64,000 nt of DNA from assembly GCF_964199755.1 (NCBI RefSeq), contig NC_133917.1, positions 3,169,501 through 3,233,500 on the forward strand. Direction: 5' to 3'. Below are positions 33,235-45,500 of this stretch, piece by piece. The stretch comes from Larus michahellis. Lineage: Eukaryota; Chordata; Aves; Charadriiformes; Laridae. Each line of letters begins with the position of its first letter. Within the stretch, counting starts at the first letter, position 1. Position numbers and translations under genes: made by a program. A model generated the notes under the pieces. The model saw only the letters and a program-made list of their open reading frames with translations, made no database searches and was not told the origin of the DNA.

Positions 33235-34750
33235 CGTCCTAATCCCAGGCGACTGAGGGAACTGGCTGATGTAGTTGCCAAGCCTCTCTCCACGATATTT
33301 GAAAAGTCGTGGCAGTCAGGTGAAGCCCCTGGCGACGGGAAATAGGGAAACATCGCACCCATTTTCAAAAGGGTAGAAAGGAGGACCCCGGGAACTACCG
33401 CCCTGTCAGCCTCACCTCTGTGCCTGGGAAGGTCGTGGAGCAGACCCTCCTAGAAGCTGTGCTAAGGGACATGGGAGGTGATTCGAGACAGCCAGCATGG
33501 CTTCACCAGGGGCAAGTCCTGCCTGACCAACCTGGTGGCTTTCTACATCGGAGTGACTGCATCAGTGGACAAGGGGAGAGCTACAGACATCATCTATCTG
33601 GAGATCTGCAAGGCCTTTGACATGGTCCCCCACAACATCCGTCTCTCTACGTTGGAGAGATACGGATTTGATGGGTGGGCTGTTCGGTGGATAAGGAACT
33701 GGGTGGATGGTCACATCCAGAGGGCAGTGGTCAATGGCTCGATGTCCAGGTGGAGAGGGGTGACAAGTGGTGTCCCTCAGGGATCTGTACTGGGACTGGT
33801 GCGGTTCAATGTCTTCACCAATGATTCAGACAGTGGGATCAAGTGCACCCTCAGCAAGTTTTCTGATGACACCAAGCTGAGTGGCGCGGTCGATGTGCCA
33901 GAGGGACGGGATGTCATCCAGAGGGACCTGGATGAGCTGGAGAGGTGGGCCTGAGCAAACCTCATGGAGTTCAACAAGGCCAAGTGCAAGGTCCTACCCT
34001 TGGGTCGGGACAACCCCTGTTATCAATACAGGCTGGGGGATGGTGTGATAGAGAGCAGCCCTGCGGAAAAGGACTTGGGGGTCCTGGTGGATGAGACGCT
34101 GGACATGAGCCACCAATGTGTCCTTGCAGCCCAGAAGGCCAATGGCATCCTGGGCTGCATCAGGAGAACCGTGGCCAGCAGATCCAGAGAGGGGATTCTG
34201 CCCCTCTGCTCTGCTCGGGGGAGACCCCACCTGGAGTCCTGTGTCCAGCTCTGGAGCCCTCAGCACAAGAAGGACACGGAGCTGTTGGAGCGGGGCTAGA
34301 GGAGGCCACGAAGATGTTCCAAGGGCTGTAGCCCCTCTGCTGTGAGGACAGGCTGAGAGAGCTGGGGGGGTTCAGCCTGGAGAAGAGAAGGCTCCGGGGA
34401 GACCTTCCAGCCCCTTCCAGTCCCTAAAGGGGCTCCAGGAAAGCTGGGGAGGGGCTGTTTGGAAGGGCATGGAGTGATAGGATGAGGGGCGATGGTTTAA
34501 ACTAGAGCAGGGCAGGTTTAGATTAGACATTGGGAAGAAGTTCTTTCCAGTGAGGGTGGTGAGACACTGGCCCAGGTTGCCCAGAGAGGGGGTGGAGGCC
34601 CCATCCCTGGAGACATCCAAGGCCAGGCTGGATGAGGCTCTGAGCAACCTGATCTAGCTGAAGATGTCCCTGCTGACTGCAGGGGGGTTGGACTAGATGG
34701 CCTTGAGAGGTCCCTTCCAACCCAACACAGTCCATGATTCTATGACTGAA
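33235..34750 (+). mobile_element. CR1 LINE, 5'-truncated and decayed
   Basis: About 1.5 kb is recognisable as the C-terminal part of the CR1 reverse transcriptase ORF and its 3' UTR. Visible RT blocks include NYRPVSLTS (other frame, near 33395), [29 protein letters not shown] and FSDD in place of the catalytic FADD. The frame is broken by a frameshift before about 33478 and by a TGA at 33952-33954. The element ends with the typical GATTCTATGA tail (to about 34747). It cannot be active. Confidence 0.95.
33478..34299 (+). pseudogene. CR1 reverse transcriptase remnant
   Basis: Two open stretches, 33478-33954 and 33964-34299, are in the same frame, separated by one stop codon. Together they cover the RT palm to thumb and connection. 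The second Ala of the FADD box is Ser, and the endonuclease half is missing. This is a retrotransposon relic, not a host gene. Confidence 0.92.
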
Positions 34751-36090
34751 AGGGCAGGGATGGGTGGGAGCCCCGGGCCGGGCTGTGTCTCTGGCACTGC
34801 TGCCGTGGAAAAACAAATTCATCCGTAGAGGTTTATTAACGAACGCACCGAGCCCACCCCAGGCTCTCTCAGCCGCAGGCAGGGCACCGGGCTGACCATC
34901 AGCAGTGCCGCGACTCACCATCCCGCGCTTGCCATGGCCCAACCTCCCACCACCCCCTTGAAGCCGAAGTGCGACTTTCTGTCGTCTGGGTGCTCGTTGC
35001 CGCGCGCTGTGACTTCAGCCCATGGAAAGGCACCAGTACCCCCAGACCACGGCCGGACCCTCCCCGTTGGTGTCCCCAGCCCTCCCTGGGGGTTCCACCG
35101 AGCCGTCCTGACAGAGATGGAGGGTGATGAGGGGCAGGCGGGGGCCCGGCTCTCCCTTCCCTCTGCGCGGCGGGTGCCGGGCTGGCGCGGCGCGTGTGAA
35201 GGCTGCTCCATGTGCTGTCCGCCCCCGGCTCATCTGCGAGCTGCTGCCGGAGCTGGCGAAGGAGGGCGGCCACGTGCCGGGGAGCCCGACGCAAGCCAAA
35301 GGCTGGAGGGGAACAGACGGGGAGGTCGCAGCTCCTTCCCGACCAGCGTCCTTCCCCCGGTGCCCCGCGAAAGGCAGAGCCTCAGCCTAAAAGTGGGGAG
35401 TGGGGGGTTTTGTCCCCCTAAAGAAGGGGACAGTGAAGGGTGGGGGCTCCGTCCTGGGCTGCCTGACTGGCCAAGGGTTATTTTTATAGATATATATAAC
35501 CTGGGCTGGTTATTTATTACCTGGATAACTAGTGCTTCAAGCAGCTCTCGCTCCCTTGGGGGTCAAACCCGGGGTGCTTGGGTGTTGCAGGAGCCACCGC
35601 AGCGTCTCAGGGCAGCCGGCACCCCAGGTTCACCATCCCACACCCCAGGATGGAGCCAGATTTAAGAGGAGCTGGAAATACTGGGAGCACGAGCCGGCTG
35701 CTGCTGCAGCACATCCAGGGTGTGCCGGCACCCGACAAACCCACAGCCGTGGGGTTCCCTGTGGGTGCAGGCGAGGGGTCCCGTGGCTCCACGTGGGCAC
35801 AGGCTGGAGCTCCTGGAAGGTGGTTTTCCTGGGAACAGGGACTTCTGGGTCGCATCCTGGGTAAGGTTGGAACACAAAAGCTGCCTCCTCTCTGGGAAGC
35901 AGCTGGGGAGGGAGCCCATGAGCACCCCAGGTTTGGGTTCCAGCGTGGAGATGCTTCCCTGCGCTGAGCCTTGCTTTGTCCACCCGCAACTCAGGAACAC
36001 AGAGGAGCGGGAAGTTAATGTCACCGAGGGGGTGACAGGGTGGACAGGGGACGCTGGCAGCAAGGGGGAAACGTTCCTGCCAGCCCAACA
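34751..36090. other. Intergenic segment between the CR1 copy and ANKRD33
   Basis: No coding sequence is supported. It includes a short AT-rich block at 35478-35530. Confidence 0.5.
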
Positions 36091-36563
36091 AGCAGCCCTG
36101 AGCTTTATTCATTAAATCAATCCTGTTAACATGGCAACCACTTCCATTTCAATTTGCATGGCCGCGTTCCACCACGTGCTGCGAGACCAAGATCTCAGGA
36201 AGATCAAAGAGGCAAAAAAAAAAAAAAAAAAAAAAAAGAGAGAGGAAAAAAGAAGAGAAAAGAGACACTTCTGCTGCAGACCTGCTCCCTGGCAGACCCA
36301 GAGCCCGGCCCAGGGCAGGGTCTCGGCCCATCAGAGCCCAGCACAGCCAGAGCCGGGTCCTTGAGGCAGGAGAGGACGAGGGGCCAAGCAGGGGGTCGGG
36401 GACGCAGGACCACAGGGGCTGGGGCATCTCAGCTGGATACGTCCCCAGCATCCTCCTCCCTTGGGCATCCCCATCCCGCCGGTGAAGGAAACCACCCCTG
36501 TGCCAAAAGCGAGCAAGTCCCAGGGGATGGCTGGGAGCTCCCCCCACCCCGACACCTCCTGCC
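36090..36563 (-). other. ANKRD33: Probable ANKRD33 3' UTR
   Basis: About 470 nt lies between stop and poly(A) signal. It contains an A24 run on the plus strand (36214-36237), hence poly(U) in the transcript. Confidence 0.65.
36104..36109 (-). terminator. ANKRD33 poly(A) signal (AATAAA)
   Basis: The minus strand reads AATAAA 455 nt after the ANKRD33 stop codon, at a suitable distance for a compact 3' UTR. Confidence 0.75.
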
Positions 36564-37345
36564 TCAGCAGCTCTTCCCCCTTTTCTTCTTTTTCTCCTCA
36601 GTCTTCGCCTCCTTGGCCGCTTTCTTCTCCTCCTTCCGCTCCTTGTACCTCCACTTGGGCGGCTGCAGCAGGTTCTTGTCCCCCCCGCGCTGCCTCCGCT
36701 CCCTGCAGCGGGCGGGTGGGCAGGAGTCTTTGCTCACTTTGATTTTGGGGACGGGCTCTCCGGGGAAGATGCGGGAACACCCGCGCCGCAGCCGCAGGGG
36801 CAGGAAGCCCAGGAGGCCGCCAGCCGGCCGGCGCGGCGGCAGGAGCCTGATCTCCGACATGGCTTGGCCATTGCAGGAGGAGGCAGCAGTGCTGGGGCAC
36901 GAGGCGCCTTCTGGCTCAACGTCTGGATCCGGCACATGCTGCCCGAGGATCTCTGGCACCGACAGCCTGCACTTGCCCACCTCGGGAGGGCTGTCGGGGC
37001 AGATGGTTTGGCAAGCAGTGGCCATGAAGGGGCTGGCGAGGGAGGTGGTCATCCTCACCATGTGGTCCATCACGCCGTCCTCCTCAGGGTCGTGGGGGAA
37101 GTTGAAGGTGAATATGGATTGGATCTTCTCTGACAGCCTCTTTCCCCTGGTTTTAGGGCCCAGGGCCTTGGCCACCAGCTCTGCCAGGGCCGGCCACTCA
37201 GGCCGGTACCGGGTGCCGAACTGCTCTGCCCGTGGGCGCCGCAGGAGGCTCCGGATCCTCATGGTCGTCTCGAAGCGGCCGGTGAAGGCTGCCCACTCCC
37301 TGGCCGTCTTCCCCTTGACGGGATCCACCGCTTGCAGGTCTGCTC
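36564..37345 (-). CDS. ANKRD33: ANKRD33 coding exon 4: last ankyrin repeat to C-terminus
   Basis: This 782-nt terminal exon starts with ADLQAVDP, contains CQTICPDSPPEVGKCRLSVPEIL, and ends in a Lys/Glu-rich tail and TGA at 36566-36564. Confidence 0.95.
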
Positions 37346-39501
37346 CTGGAGACACCGGGAGGCAGCGAGCATCACCGCGGCGTCCCACCCCATCCCCCGC
37401 CCAGAGCGCATGGTGCAAGCGCAGGGTGAGCAGCAATGCCACCCCTTCCCAAAAAACCCCGGGGAGTCCCTGGGGAGATGCTCACCAGCCAGGAGCAGGG
37501 CAGCCACGCAGTCCTGCCGCCCCTGCACCGCAGCCTTCATCAGCGCTGTCAGGCCCCGGGGGTCCCGCTTGTCCACCTCGAGCCCGGGGTAGTAGTTGAG
37601 GAGGTAGTTGACGATGGTGATGTGTCCTTAACAGCCAAGAGAAGCTGCGTTAGAGTTCCAACAGTTAACGAGCGATAACTGCTGGTTGGAGAAAAAGTAT
37701 TTCGCAACTGCACCTCGTGAGGACAGAAACGCAGAAACGTGGAGGGCTCAGGACTGAAAGGGTTTGGGTTTATTTTGTTTTGTGTGTGGCTGTGCAGGGA
37801 ACAGCACTGGCGCACCAGCTGCTTCAGCAGAGAACGCAGGAAAGAGTCCAAAAATGAAATAAAAATCATCAATTCCAGCAAGGATAAAGTGGGAATAAAA
37901 GGTGATCCCCACTTTGAAACCATCCTTCCCCCCGCAGTTAATCAGGGCAGCAGGAGACGGACTCTTCTGTCAAAGCAAGAAAAACCACCGTGACCGGAGA
38001 TTTGGTCCCTACTCATGGCATATGCCAGCTTGGACTTTGTGTGCAGGTGAATCACTGCAGCTCACGGGGCTTTTCCAGAGCACGTGGGGCGGCTCCGGCT
38101 CAGCCCCGTGCGGCTGCTCGGGTGAGATGCGTTGCAAGACAGCATTGCTGTAGGAATCTCTGTTTTGGCATCACCTACACCGTTTTCAAAACCGTGCTAA
38201 GGTGAACCGTAAACTTAGAGGGGGAGGGTCACATCCCTCGGGACACTCGGCTTTCCCGATGGCGCACAGGAGCCCCTCTGCTGTGGGGACCGGCTGAGAG
38301 AGCTGGGGGGGTTCAGCCTGGAGAAGAGAAGGCTCCGGGGAGACCTTCCAGCCCCTTCCAGTCCCTCAAGGGGCTCCAGGAAAGCTGGGGAGGGACTCTG
38401 GAGCAGGGAGGGGAGCCATGGGATGAGGGGGAAGGGTTTTACACTGCAAGAGGGAGATTTCGGTGAGATCTGGGGAAGAAATTCTTGGCTGTGAGGGGGG
38501 TGAGCCCCTGGCCCAGGTTGCCCAGAGAAGCTGTGGCTGCCCCATCCCTGGAGGGGTTCAAGGCCAGGTTGGACGGGGCTTGGAGCAACCTGGGCTGGGG
38601 GAGGTGTCCCTGCCCGGGGCAGGGGGTGGCACTGGGTGGGCTTTAAGGTCTCCTCCAACCCAAACCATCCTATGATTTTAAGGGTTTTGGACGGGAAGCA
38701 CAGGGGGTCACATCACTTCTTGAGGGGTCTCGCGGGGGCTGCCCTGTGCCGAGGCTGAGCGTGGTCTCACCTGCCTGGGCTGCCATCATGAGGGCCGTGT
38801 TCCCATCCTTGTCCTGCTGGTTAACGTTTATGTAGGGGCACTTCTGCAGCAGGGGCACGATGTCCATGAAGCCCTTGTAGCAGGCGACCATCAGCGCGTT
38901 CTGGAGAGGGGGCAGCACTTAGCGCCGGAGCCGGCACCGCACCATCCTCCCCGCCGCAGGCCTCCCCATGGCCCCCCACTCTGCCCCCCTGCCCCAAACC
39001 ACTCAGGCTCCGGGTGGGAGGACAGACAAGGTTCTGCTCCAAGGATTGGATCAACCCCAGGAGACCCATCCCTTGTCAAAGCCAGGACTCTCCCTCCTCG
39101 TCCACCTGCTTTAGCAACCACCCCCCCTCAGGACCTGCCTATTCCCAGGAAATCCTCTTTCTGCTCTGCGGGGTGCCCACCCAGACGCTCACCCTCCCGT
39201 TGGTGTCCAGCTCCGTGGCCTCACTCCGGGTCACCCCGAGCTCCAGCCTCTCCTGCACCAGCTTGGCATCGTTCCTGGCGCAGCACTGGTAGAGGCTGAG
39301 GTCCCCGGCACCACCAGCCCCCTGGGAGGGCTCGTAGCAGGGGTAGATGGAATCGTCGGAGAAGATGCTGCCAGTGTCCGAGGGCTCCGACTCATCCTCC
39401 TCCTCCTCCTCCTCCTCCTCGTAGTGCAGGTCCGGGTCGGACGCATCCAGGCTGGAAGCAGGGGCTGCCGCATGTTCTCTTCCACCACAGGCATCTGTCA
39501 T
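36564..39501 (-). CDS. ANKRD33: Ankyrin repeat domain protein 33 (PANKY), four coding exons
   Basis: Coding exons in transcript order are 39193-39501, 38771-38900, 37486-37626 and 36564-37345. They sum to 1362 nt, or 453 residues (human about 452). Residues 1-60 are acidic with a run of eight Glu (28-35) and SIFSDDSIYP. Ankyrin repeats occupy about 65-230, with motifs NALMVACYKGF, GNTALMMAAQAGH, GLTALMKAAVQG and the cap ADLQAVDPVKGKTAREWA. A conserved region with DHMVRMTTSLASPF follows, and the tail is Lys-rich (WRYKERKEEKK). The gene is known as a photoreceptor repressor of CRX-driven transcription. The paralogue ANKRD33B is similar, and synteny with ACVRL1 favours ANKRD33. The start at 39501 was chosen by length; its Kozak context is poor (C at -3), and in-frame ATGs further upstream, up to 39705, are possible. 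Confidence 0.92.
37486..37626 (-). CDS. ANKRD33: ANKRD33 coding exon 3: ankyrin repeats
   Basis: This 141-nt exon encodes GHITIVNYLLNYYPGL to CVAALLLAG. It is in phase 1 at both ends. Confidence 0.95.
38268..38685 (+). mobile_element. CR1 3'-end fragment in an ANKRD33 intron
   Basis: About 420 bp matches the 3' part of the CR1 copy at 34331-34750 nearly base for base at first (CTGAGAGAGCTGGGGGGGTT, then the AGAAGAGAAGG block). It ends in a decayed CCTATGATTTTA tail. It is antisense to ANKRD33, inside the intron 37627-38770. Confidence 0.92.
38771..38900 (-). CDS. ANKRD33: ANKRD33 coding exon 2: ankyrin repeats
   Basis: This 130-nt exon encodes NALMVACYKGFMD to MMAAQAG. The acceptor is CTCCAG and the donor GTGAGA. 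Confidence 0.95.
39193..39501 (-). CDS. ANKRD33: ANKRD33 coding exon 1: acidic N-terminus
   Basis: This exon has 103 codons ending DTNGR, with donor GTGAGC. A (GAG)n tract (about 39398-39422) encodes the poly-Glu run. The frame stays open upstream to 39705. Confidence 0.8.
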
Positions 39502-42230
39502 CCGGCCCGGCCGGGGGGAGCGAGCCCAGCTTGGCCCTGAGCCCTGCTGGGGGCTGGGAGCCTCTCCCGGGAGGACGAGGGGACGCTCCGGACCGTTCAC
39601 TCCCCCCTGTGCAGACACAGAGTGGGCGTGGGAACCGTGTGGGCTCCGGCATCCCTCATCCCTCATCCTGCCGGGAAGCCTCGGCCAGTTCCCAGCTGCC
39701 GGCACAGCCCATGGGTCCCATTTCCATCCTCTGCCCCATCCAAACGTGCTGGGGGCTTGGGTGCTGCGAAACCCCAGGAGCGGGGCAGCTCCCTACGACA
39801 CCGTCTCCAGCGCAGGGTGGGGAAAACGGGGGGACGTCGTGGGAGTTTGAAGGGTGGATAAATGTCCCATGGTCCGGGTGTTGGATCCAGGCGGGTGGGG
39901 AGGTTGGGGGATGTCTCCGGGGCGGCAGGGATGCCGGTCGGGGCACTGGGCTACGAGCCTTCCCCGCTGAACTGCTGCACATCAAAGCAGCAGCAAAGAC
40001 CTTTCCCAGTGGCAGAACCACGGCAGCGTACAGAGAGAAGGGTTAAATCCGGCTCCTTACGACCAAGCAGCAGGAGAGCAGAGGCCGGAGCTCCCCGAGG
40101 AGCCCCTTAAACCGTGTGACATGGGAGAGCCCTCCGCCCTGGCACAGGGGCTGCGGGGCAGGGACGGACTGGCTGCAGCCTGGCAGCAGAAATGAAACCA
40201 TTCTGCTAGGTTAGAAGCCGACCATTAATTGATTGGTACTGCCAAAGGAAGAACGCCTTCACAATTCCATTAAACACTCCCACCCCTCTTAGACATCCCA
40301 AAACCAGGCTCTGGGGATGGGGGATGCTCTGCTTGCCATACCCTGAGCTTACCTGGGGCTGCTCAGACCTTCCCCGCGGGTCCCTCTTCGGCTGCGCAGC
40401 ATCGTGGCTCCAAGCAGGATGGAAAATTTGGCAAGAGACAGCGGAAAATCATCCCTACCCTTTGCAGCCAGAAAGAGATTTCTGCTGCGGGTCTGAGGTG
40501 GCCTTTGGGCACCGACGCTGTGACAACCTGCACGTTGACGTGGGCTCAGCTAGCCAAGATATCTTAATTTAAACTGTTGCTTAAAATGGCTCCATTCATC
40601 CTGAGCGGGATCAGAGCCGCTTGGGCAGGATTTAGCATCTTTAGCTGAGGAGCTGCTGGGAGTCCTGGGCTGTATTTTTATACCTGTCTCACCTCGGTAA
40701 GATGCTGCCACCTGAGCAGCCCCCGCCAGCTCCGCTAAAACCCCCCAAACTCCCTCCCAGCTCCCTTTGTACGCAGGTGAATTAGCTGATCGGGTAAACC
40801 CGGGGAACTGCTGCTTTGGCCAAGGGCGCAGACACCCATAACTGTGCGGGTGCGTTAAATAAACTCCCGAATCCCCCCTTGAGAGGTGCCTTGGAGCCTC
40901 CAGCCCACCTCCTCCTCTGGGCGGGGGAAGCCCAAGCCCTCGGGGCACCGGTGAGCTCAGGGCAGCCTTAGCCAGGAGCTCCAAAAAGCTGAATTCCACG
41001 TGAAACCTCACTGCTCTCTTATCTCCATCTTTTAATGGTTGGGTGGGTTTTTTTGTTTTGTTTTGGGGATTTTTGTTCATTTGTTTCCTTATTTTTTTTT
41101 GTGTGGTTGGTTCCTTTTTACATGTTTTTCGAGGTACAGGGGCCAGCTGCCCCATGGGATCTGGGAAACGGCACTTTTAGTCCCCCGGATCAGCTATGTC
41201 ACAGCAAAAAGGCCTGAGTTTGGTCCCAGAGCAGATCGTGGGAGGCCACGTTCTCCGTTTAAAGCAACTGTTAAGGCAGAGCCCCAAAGGTCACTTTGCT
41301 TCATCCTTGAACGTGAAAATATGGAGGAGATAAAGGATCCCAGCTGTTTCTTTTGTGCTGGGCGCATCCTGCCGGGAAGCGTGAGCTGAGGAGCCCCGTG
41401 ATGAACACCAGGATCCTGATGCTGAAGATGAGGATCCTGATGCTGAAGGCTGCGGAGCCGGAGCTGGGCTTTGTGCCTGCAGTGTTCTCCCAAACCCTAG
41501 TGTCACCCTGGCCGTGTCCAGCCCTGCCAAGGCCTGCTCCGAGCCCTCCGGCACCGCATGTGGCTGGTTTCCAGCCCCCTTGGAGCTGCTCTGCCTGGGA
41601 AAGGCCCCAAAGCTGGCAAACGCCGCGGGGGGATCCCCAACGGCAGCACCGAGAACCAGCCCCGGCCCCTCGCTGTGGGGCTGAGCCCGCTCTCCCGCTC
41701 CGCCGACGGGACGGCGCGGCCAGCGCGGTGTCACCCCGCTGGGACGCCTCCTGCCCCGCAGCCGCCCTCCCGCGCCCCCCTTATCTCGGGAGAGGAGCGG
41801 GAGCAGATTTAGGGCTTAGGGAGTTATCCGGGGAGCTCCGTGCCGTAATCGCGGCTCTGAGCCGGTTGCATAAGGACGAGCCGGGGGTGCCACGGTCCCC
41901 GCCCGCCCGCCGGGGGTTTGCCCCGGCACCGTGCGGTCCCGCTCGCCGCACCGCGGCCTCGGGGCGGCCCGGCCTCGGAGGCGACAAGGCGGGATGGCAC
42001 CGGGGGACGTTTCCCGCAGGGCCTTTCGCTGCCGGTGGGGCTTTGCAAAGCCTCCGGCTGCCGCAAGGGGATGCCGGAGGCCGCGGGAGGAGGCAGCGGC
42101 CCAGCCCCGCTCCCGGCACCTCCCACCGGGCTGGCCACGCTCGGACGGCTCCTTCCAGGGCAGCGGTGGGCTGGGCTTGGGCCTTATATGTATTGTTTTT
42201 TCAGTAGTAGTACTTATTTTTTTTTAAGAA
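39502..42230. other. Flank upstream of ANKRD33
   Basis: The first 200 bp keep the ANKRD33 frame open and may be 5' UTR or coding. Beyond that no gene is supported. A homeodomain-type motif (ATTAATTGATTGG) lies at 40224-40236, and a T-rich stretch at 41035-41135. Confidence 0.45.
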
Positions 42231-42235
42231 GTTTG

Positions 42236-42525
42236 TACGCGGACGTCATGGCTTCCTCCCAGATCTCATAGCGTCCTCCCCCATGTGACGGCATCCCTCC
42301 GTCAATCATGGCATCCTCCCAGATGCCATAGCGTCCTCCTGGATCTCGTAATATCTTCTCTAGATGTCATAGCATCCTCCTGGACCTCATAGCATCTTCC
42401 CAGGTGTGATGGCATCCTCCCAGATGTCATGGCATCCTGACACGTGTCATGGCATCCTCCCAGATGTCATGGCATCCTGACACGTGTCATGGCATCCTCC
42501 CAGATGTGACAGCGTCCTCCCAGGC
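42236..42525. repeat. Minisatellite with a 20-21 bp unit
   Basis: Tandem units are built on GTCATGGCATCCTCCCAGAT, about 13 copies, the last ones nearly identical, including a 42-bp higher-order pair with CCTGACACGT. Confidence 0.95.
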
Positions 42526-45500
42526 TTCACCCCACGTACCTGAGCCTCGCTGCCTGGGAAGCTGCTGGGAAGGGTGGGGGTGAGGCACAGCTTGGAGGTA
42601 GGTAACCCAGCGGACACATGGAAACCATCACGGCGAGAAGGATGCCATGGCCAGAGCGCCGGAGCCATCTGCTTCGCTGTGGGGATTTGCTGCTGAGAGC
42701 GGCTCCTCCGGCGGCAGAGCATCGCCCGCTCTCCGGGTGAACCTGCACACACTAAATCACGGCTGATGCTCAGGAGCATCCGCACAGGTGGGGGGGCTGG
42801 GAAGGGGCTGGAGGACAGCCCTGATCTTTCACCCCTTGCCCAGGGTGCGGCTGGGAGCGCCGAGCCCGGTGGTCTGGCCCAGGTCTCTCATCCCTCACTG
42901 CCTGGTCATCTCCATCACAAAACCCGGGCGCAATAACTCAGCATGGAAGGGAAGTGGAGGGCGTTGATTTAAACCCGTGGATGGGCTCTCCTAACCCTGG
43001 CCCTCCTCGCCGCGGTCAGGGCCGGGTCACGGCAGAGTGCAGCTCCTGCCCTGTGCGCAGGAGGGGGCTGCGGGGACCCGGTGACACGCTTTGCAGCACG
43101 GCCACATCCAGCCCCACTGCCCCCGCGCTTGGTTGATGCCCAGGAAGGAGCAGGGAAAGGGTCGGGTGCCGCCACCGCCATCCGCGGGAGAGTGAGGAGG
43201 TGTCTGGCGTGTCACAGCCCTGCTCCCAGCCCGGCTGTAAATCAGTGGCGGGTGTCACCGTACGAGATGACAAGGCCAAACCTTCGCAGAGGGCCGGTGG
43301 CTGGTGCAAACCTGGGGTCAAGCTGTGATTTATGCCGCAGCAGCTGTTACCATCGCGGTTCCTGCAGCCAAGTCTGGTGCAGGCAGGAGCTGGCAGGGGC
43401 TTGGTGTGGGCAGCAAAGTGTCATCCAAGGGATTCTCTACCACGGTGCAGAATCCCGTCCTCTGCCTTTGCTGCATGGCCGGAGACCGAACCCTCTGCCT
43501 TCACCGCTGCCTGCATCCCTTTTCCTTACCCAAAACACAGCAGAGGAGGGATTGCCTCCTGCAGCGGGTCCTGCGGTGCTGAGGAATGTCACCCCCTGCC
43601 ACAGGCGAGGACAAAGCAGTCCCTGCATCCGCCACGCTCTGCTGACCACCTTGGGGAGCTGCCACTGTGGGGCCCGGGGCGGTGGGGACAATAACCCTTT
43701 GTCTTGTGCCTGCCTGGTACCGTGCCAGGACATCCCGGGAGGTGACACACGTTGAGCAGGGAAGCAGCACGCCTGCCCGCTCCAGCACGTGCTCGAAACC
43801 AGGGGATTTCACTGGGATTTACCTTGAATACACATTAAGACCATAAACCGCCTTATCTGAGGCTGCGGGCAGGCGCTGCGGCAGGGACATCATCTCCTGC
43901 CTCCCGGCCCAAAGCGAGCAGGCAGCGCCACAGCATGCAGGCTACCGAGGGTTGCCAGGAAAAGTTATCTTTGGCAATAAAAAAATGCAAAATAAAATGG
44001 AAATCTGGATTTTGTTCCCTGATTTTCTACAGTTTCACCAATGCAGTGCAGGCAGAGGGGGATCTATCCCCGGCACAGCCCGGCTTTGCTGCCTGAAAAG
44101 GCAATTAAGGAGTCGGGCGCGTTTGTTATAAGCGATTTCTTTCTCATTTCCGCTCCTGTAACAGCAGCATCAGGTCAACGGGTTTATATGAGGCTCTTGC
44201 ATTACAGTTCTGCCGTTTGCCTTTTTTTGTTCTTTTGGAGGCCAGCTTGGGGCCAGCACGGCTGACAGCCCCCAGCCCAACCCTGAGACGAGCCGCCGGA
44301 TCGAGGGTGTCTGTGGGGAGCAGCGTGCAGGATTGGGCCTGGGGGACCAGGCCATCAAAGCAGCCCCGTGTGCAGCCGGCCACGGCTCCTTGGCGCTGCC
44401 GGTCACCCCTCGGCACAGCCCAGGCGAGTCCCGACACGCAGGGGCTGGCAAGATGCTTCGGCGACGGCTGCGGCTCCCCGAAACCGCTGCCAGGGCTCCG
44501 GCCGCTCCGAGTCCCACCCGCCACTGTCCTTTTTAATTTAGGGCCTTGGGGTTAAAAAAAATAAATAAATGCCAAGAGAGAGGCTTTTCTGATTAAATTA
44601 CAGCTGGCCAGTGCCGGAGCTGGAGATCAATTTCAATTTCTGCCTTTTTTTTTTTTTTTTCGGAGAGGGGGGAAGCGCTGGGGAAGGCACAGAAGAAGGG
44701 AGCAGGGGGAGAAAATCAGACTTGCTAATTCCCCAGCTGTAATTATTCCTAAAGAGAGACGGTGCCGCGTGAGGTCCCTGGTGTGCGAGGGGTAATTTAG
44801 GGTTTCTTTGCGAGGCCTCTATGAAATTTGGAAGGAGAGGGTCTTTCCCCCCCACCCCCGCCCCCCACCCCGGTAATTGTATTTCTGGTGCCGCAGATGG
44901 TGCTGGCTCCGGATACTTGCTATAAAGAAGATGGATCGCGGCGCGCGGAGGGAGGTGAGGTGACGGCATCGCGCTCTCGCCTTCGTGATGAGCGTTATCC
45001 ATCAGGCCCTTTACAAGGCAGCGGGAACCGGGACAACAAGGAATTGCCCGGCAGGTAAAGGCCACCACATCCAGTGGTGTCCCTGTCCCCAGCCAGTGTC
45101 CCTGCCTCTGCCCAGGTTTATTTCCAGCCCATCTTCTTGGTGCCGTACCCTTCAGCTTTCCCACACCTCCATAAAAATGGCTTTTAAGCAGGAGCGAGGT
45201 CCAGGCACGGGTGATGTGGCAGCGTGGTGGCTGCCGTCGCACACGTGCAGGAGCGGAGATGCCCAGTATTCGCCTGATATTCCGGATATCTCACCAAACC
45301 CCGATCTTGGAAGACCCTTTAGGCAGCGGGTGTCTGGCAGGGGGCTGAGGAGGAGCCTGGCCATCAGGGCTGGAAAGAAAATCCTGGAAACGAGCCCGAG
45401 TGCAGCAGTGAGGTTCCCAGGAGCTGCTGGTAACCATGAATGAAGTAATTGATTTTTTTTAATGCTTGTGGCAGGGAAAATGACTGCGTCATTTGCAGGT

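Noticed and set aside
36154-37599. A 481-residue plus-strand open frame
   Set aside because: It is the antisense shadow of the ANKRD33 last exon and the adjacent exon, and starts in a poly(A) run.
39502-39705. Upstream in-frame ATG (39705) as the ANKRD33 start
   Set aside because: It would add 68 residues beyond the usual family length; kept only as an alternative because the chosen ATG has a weak context.
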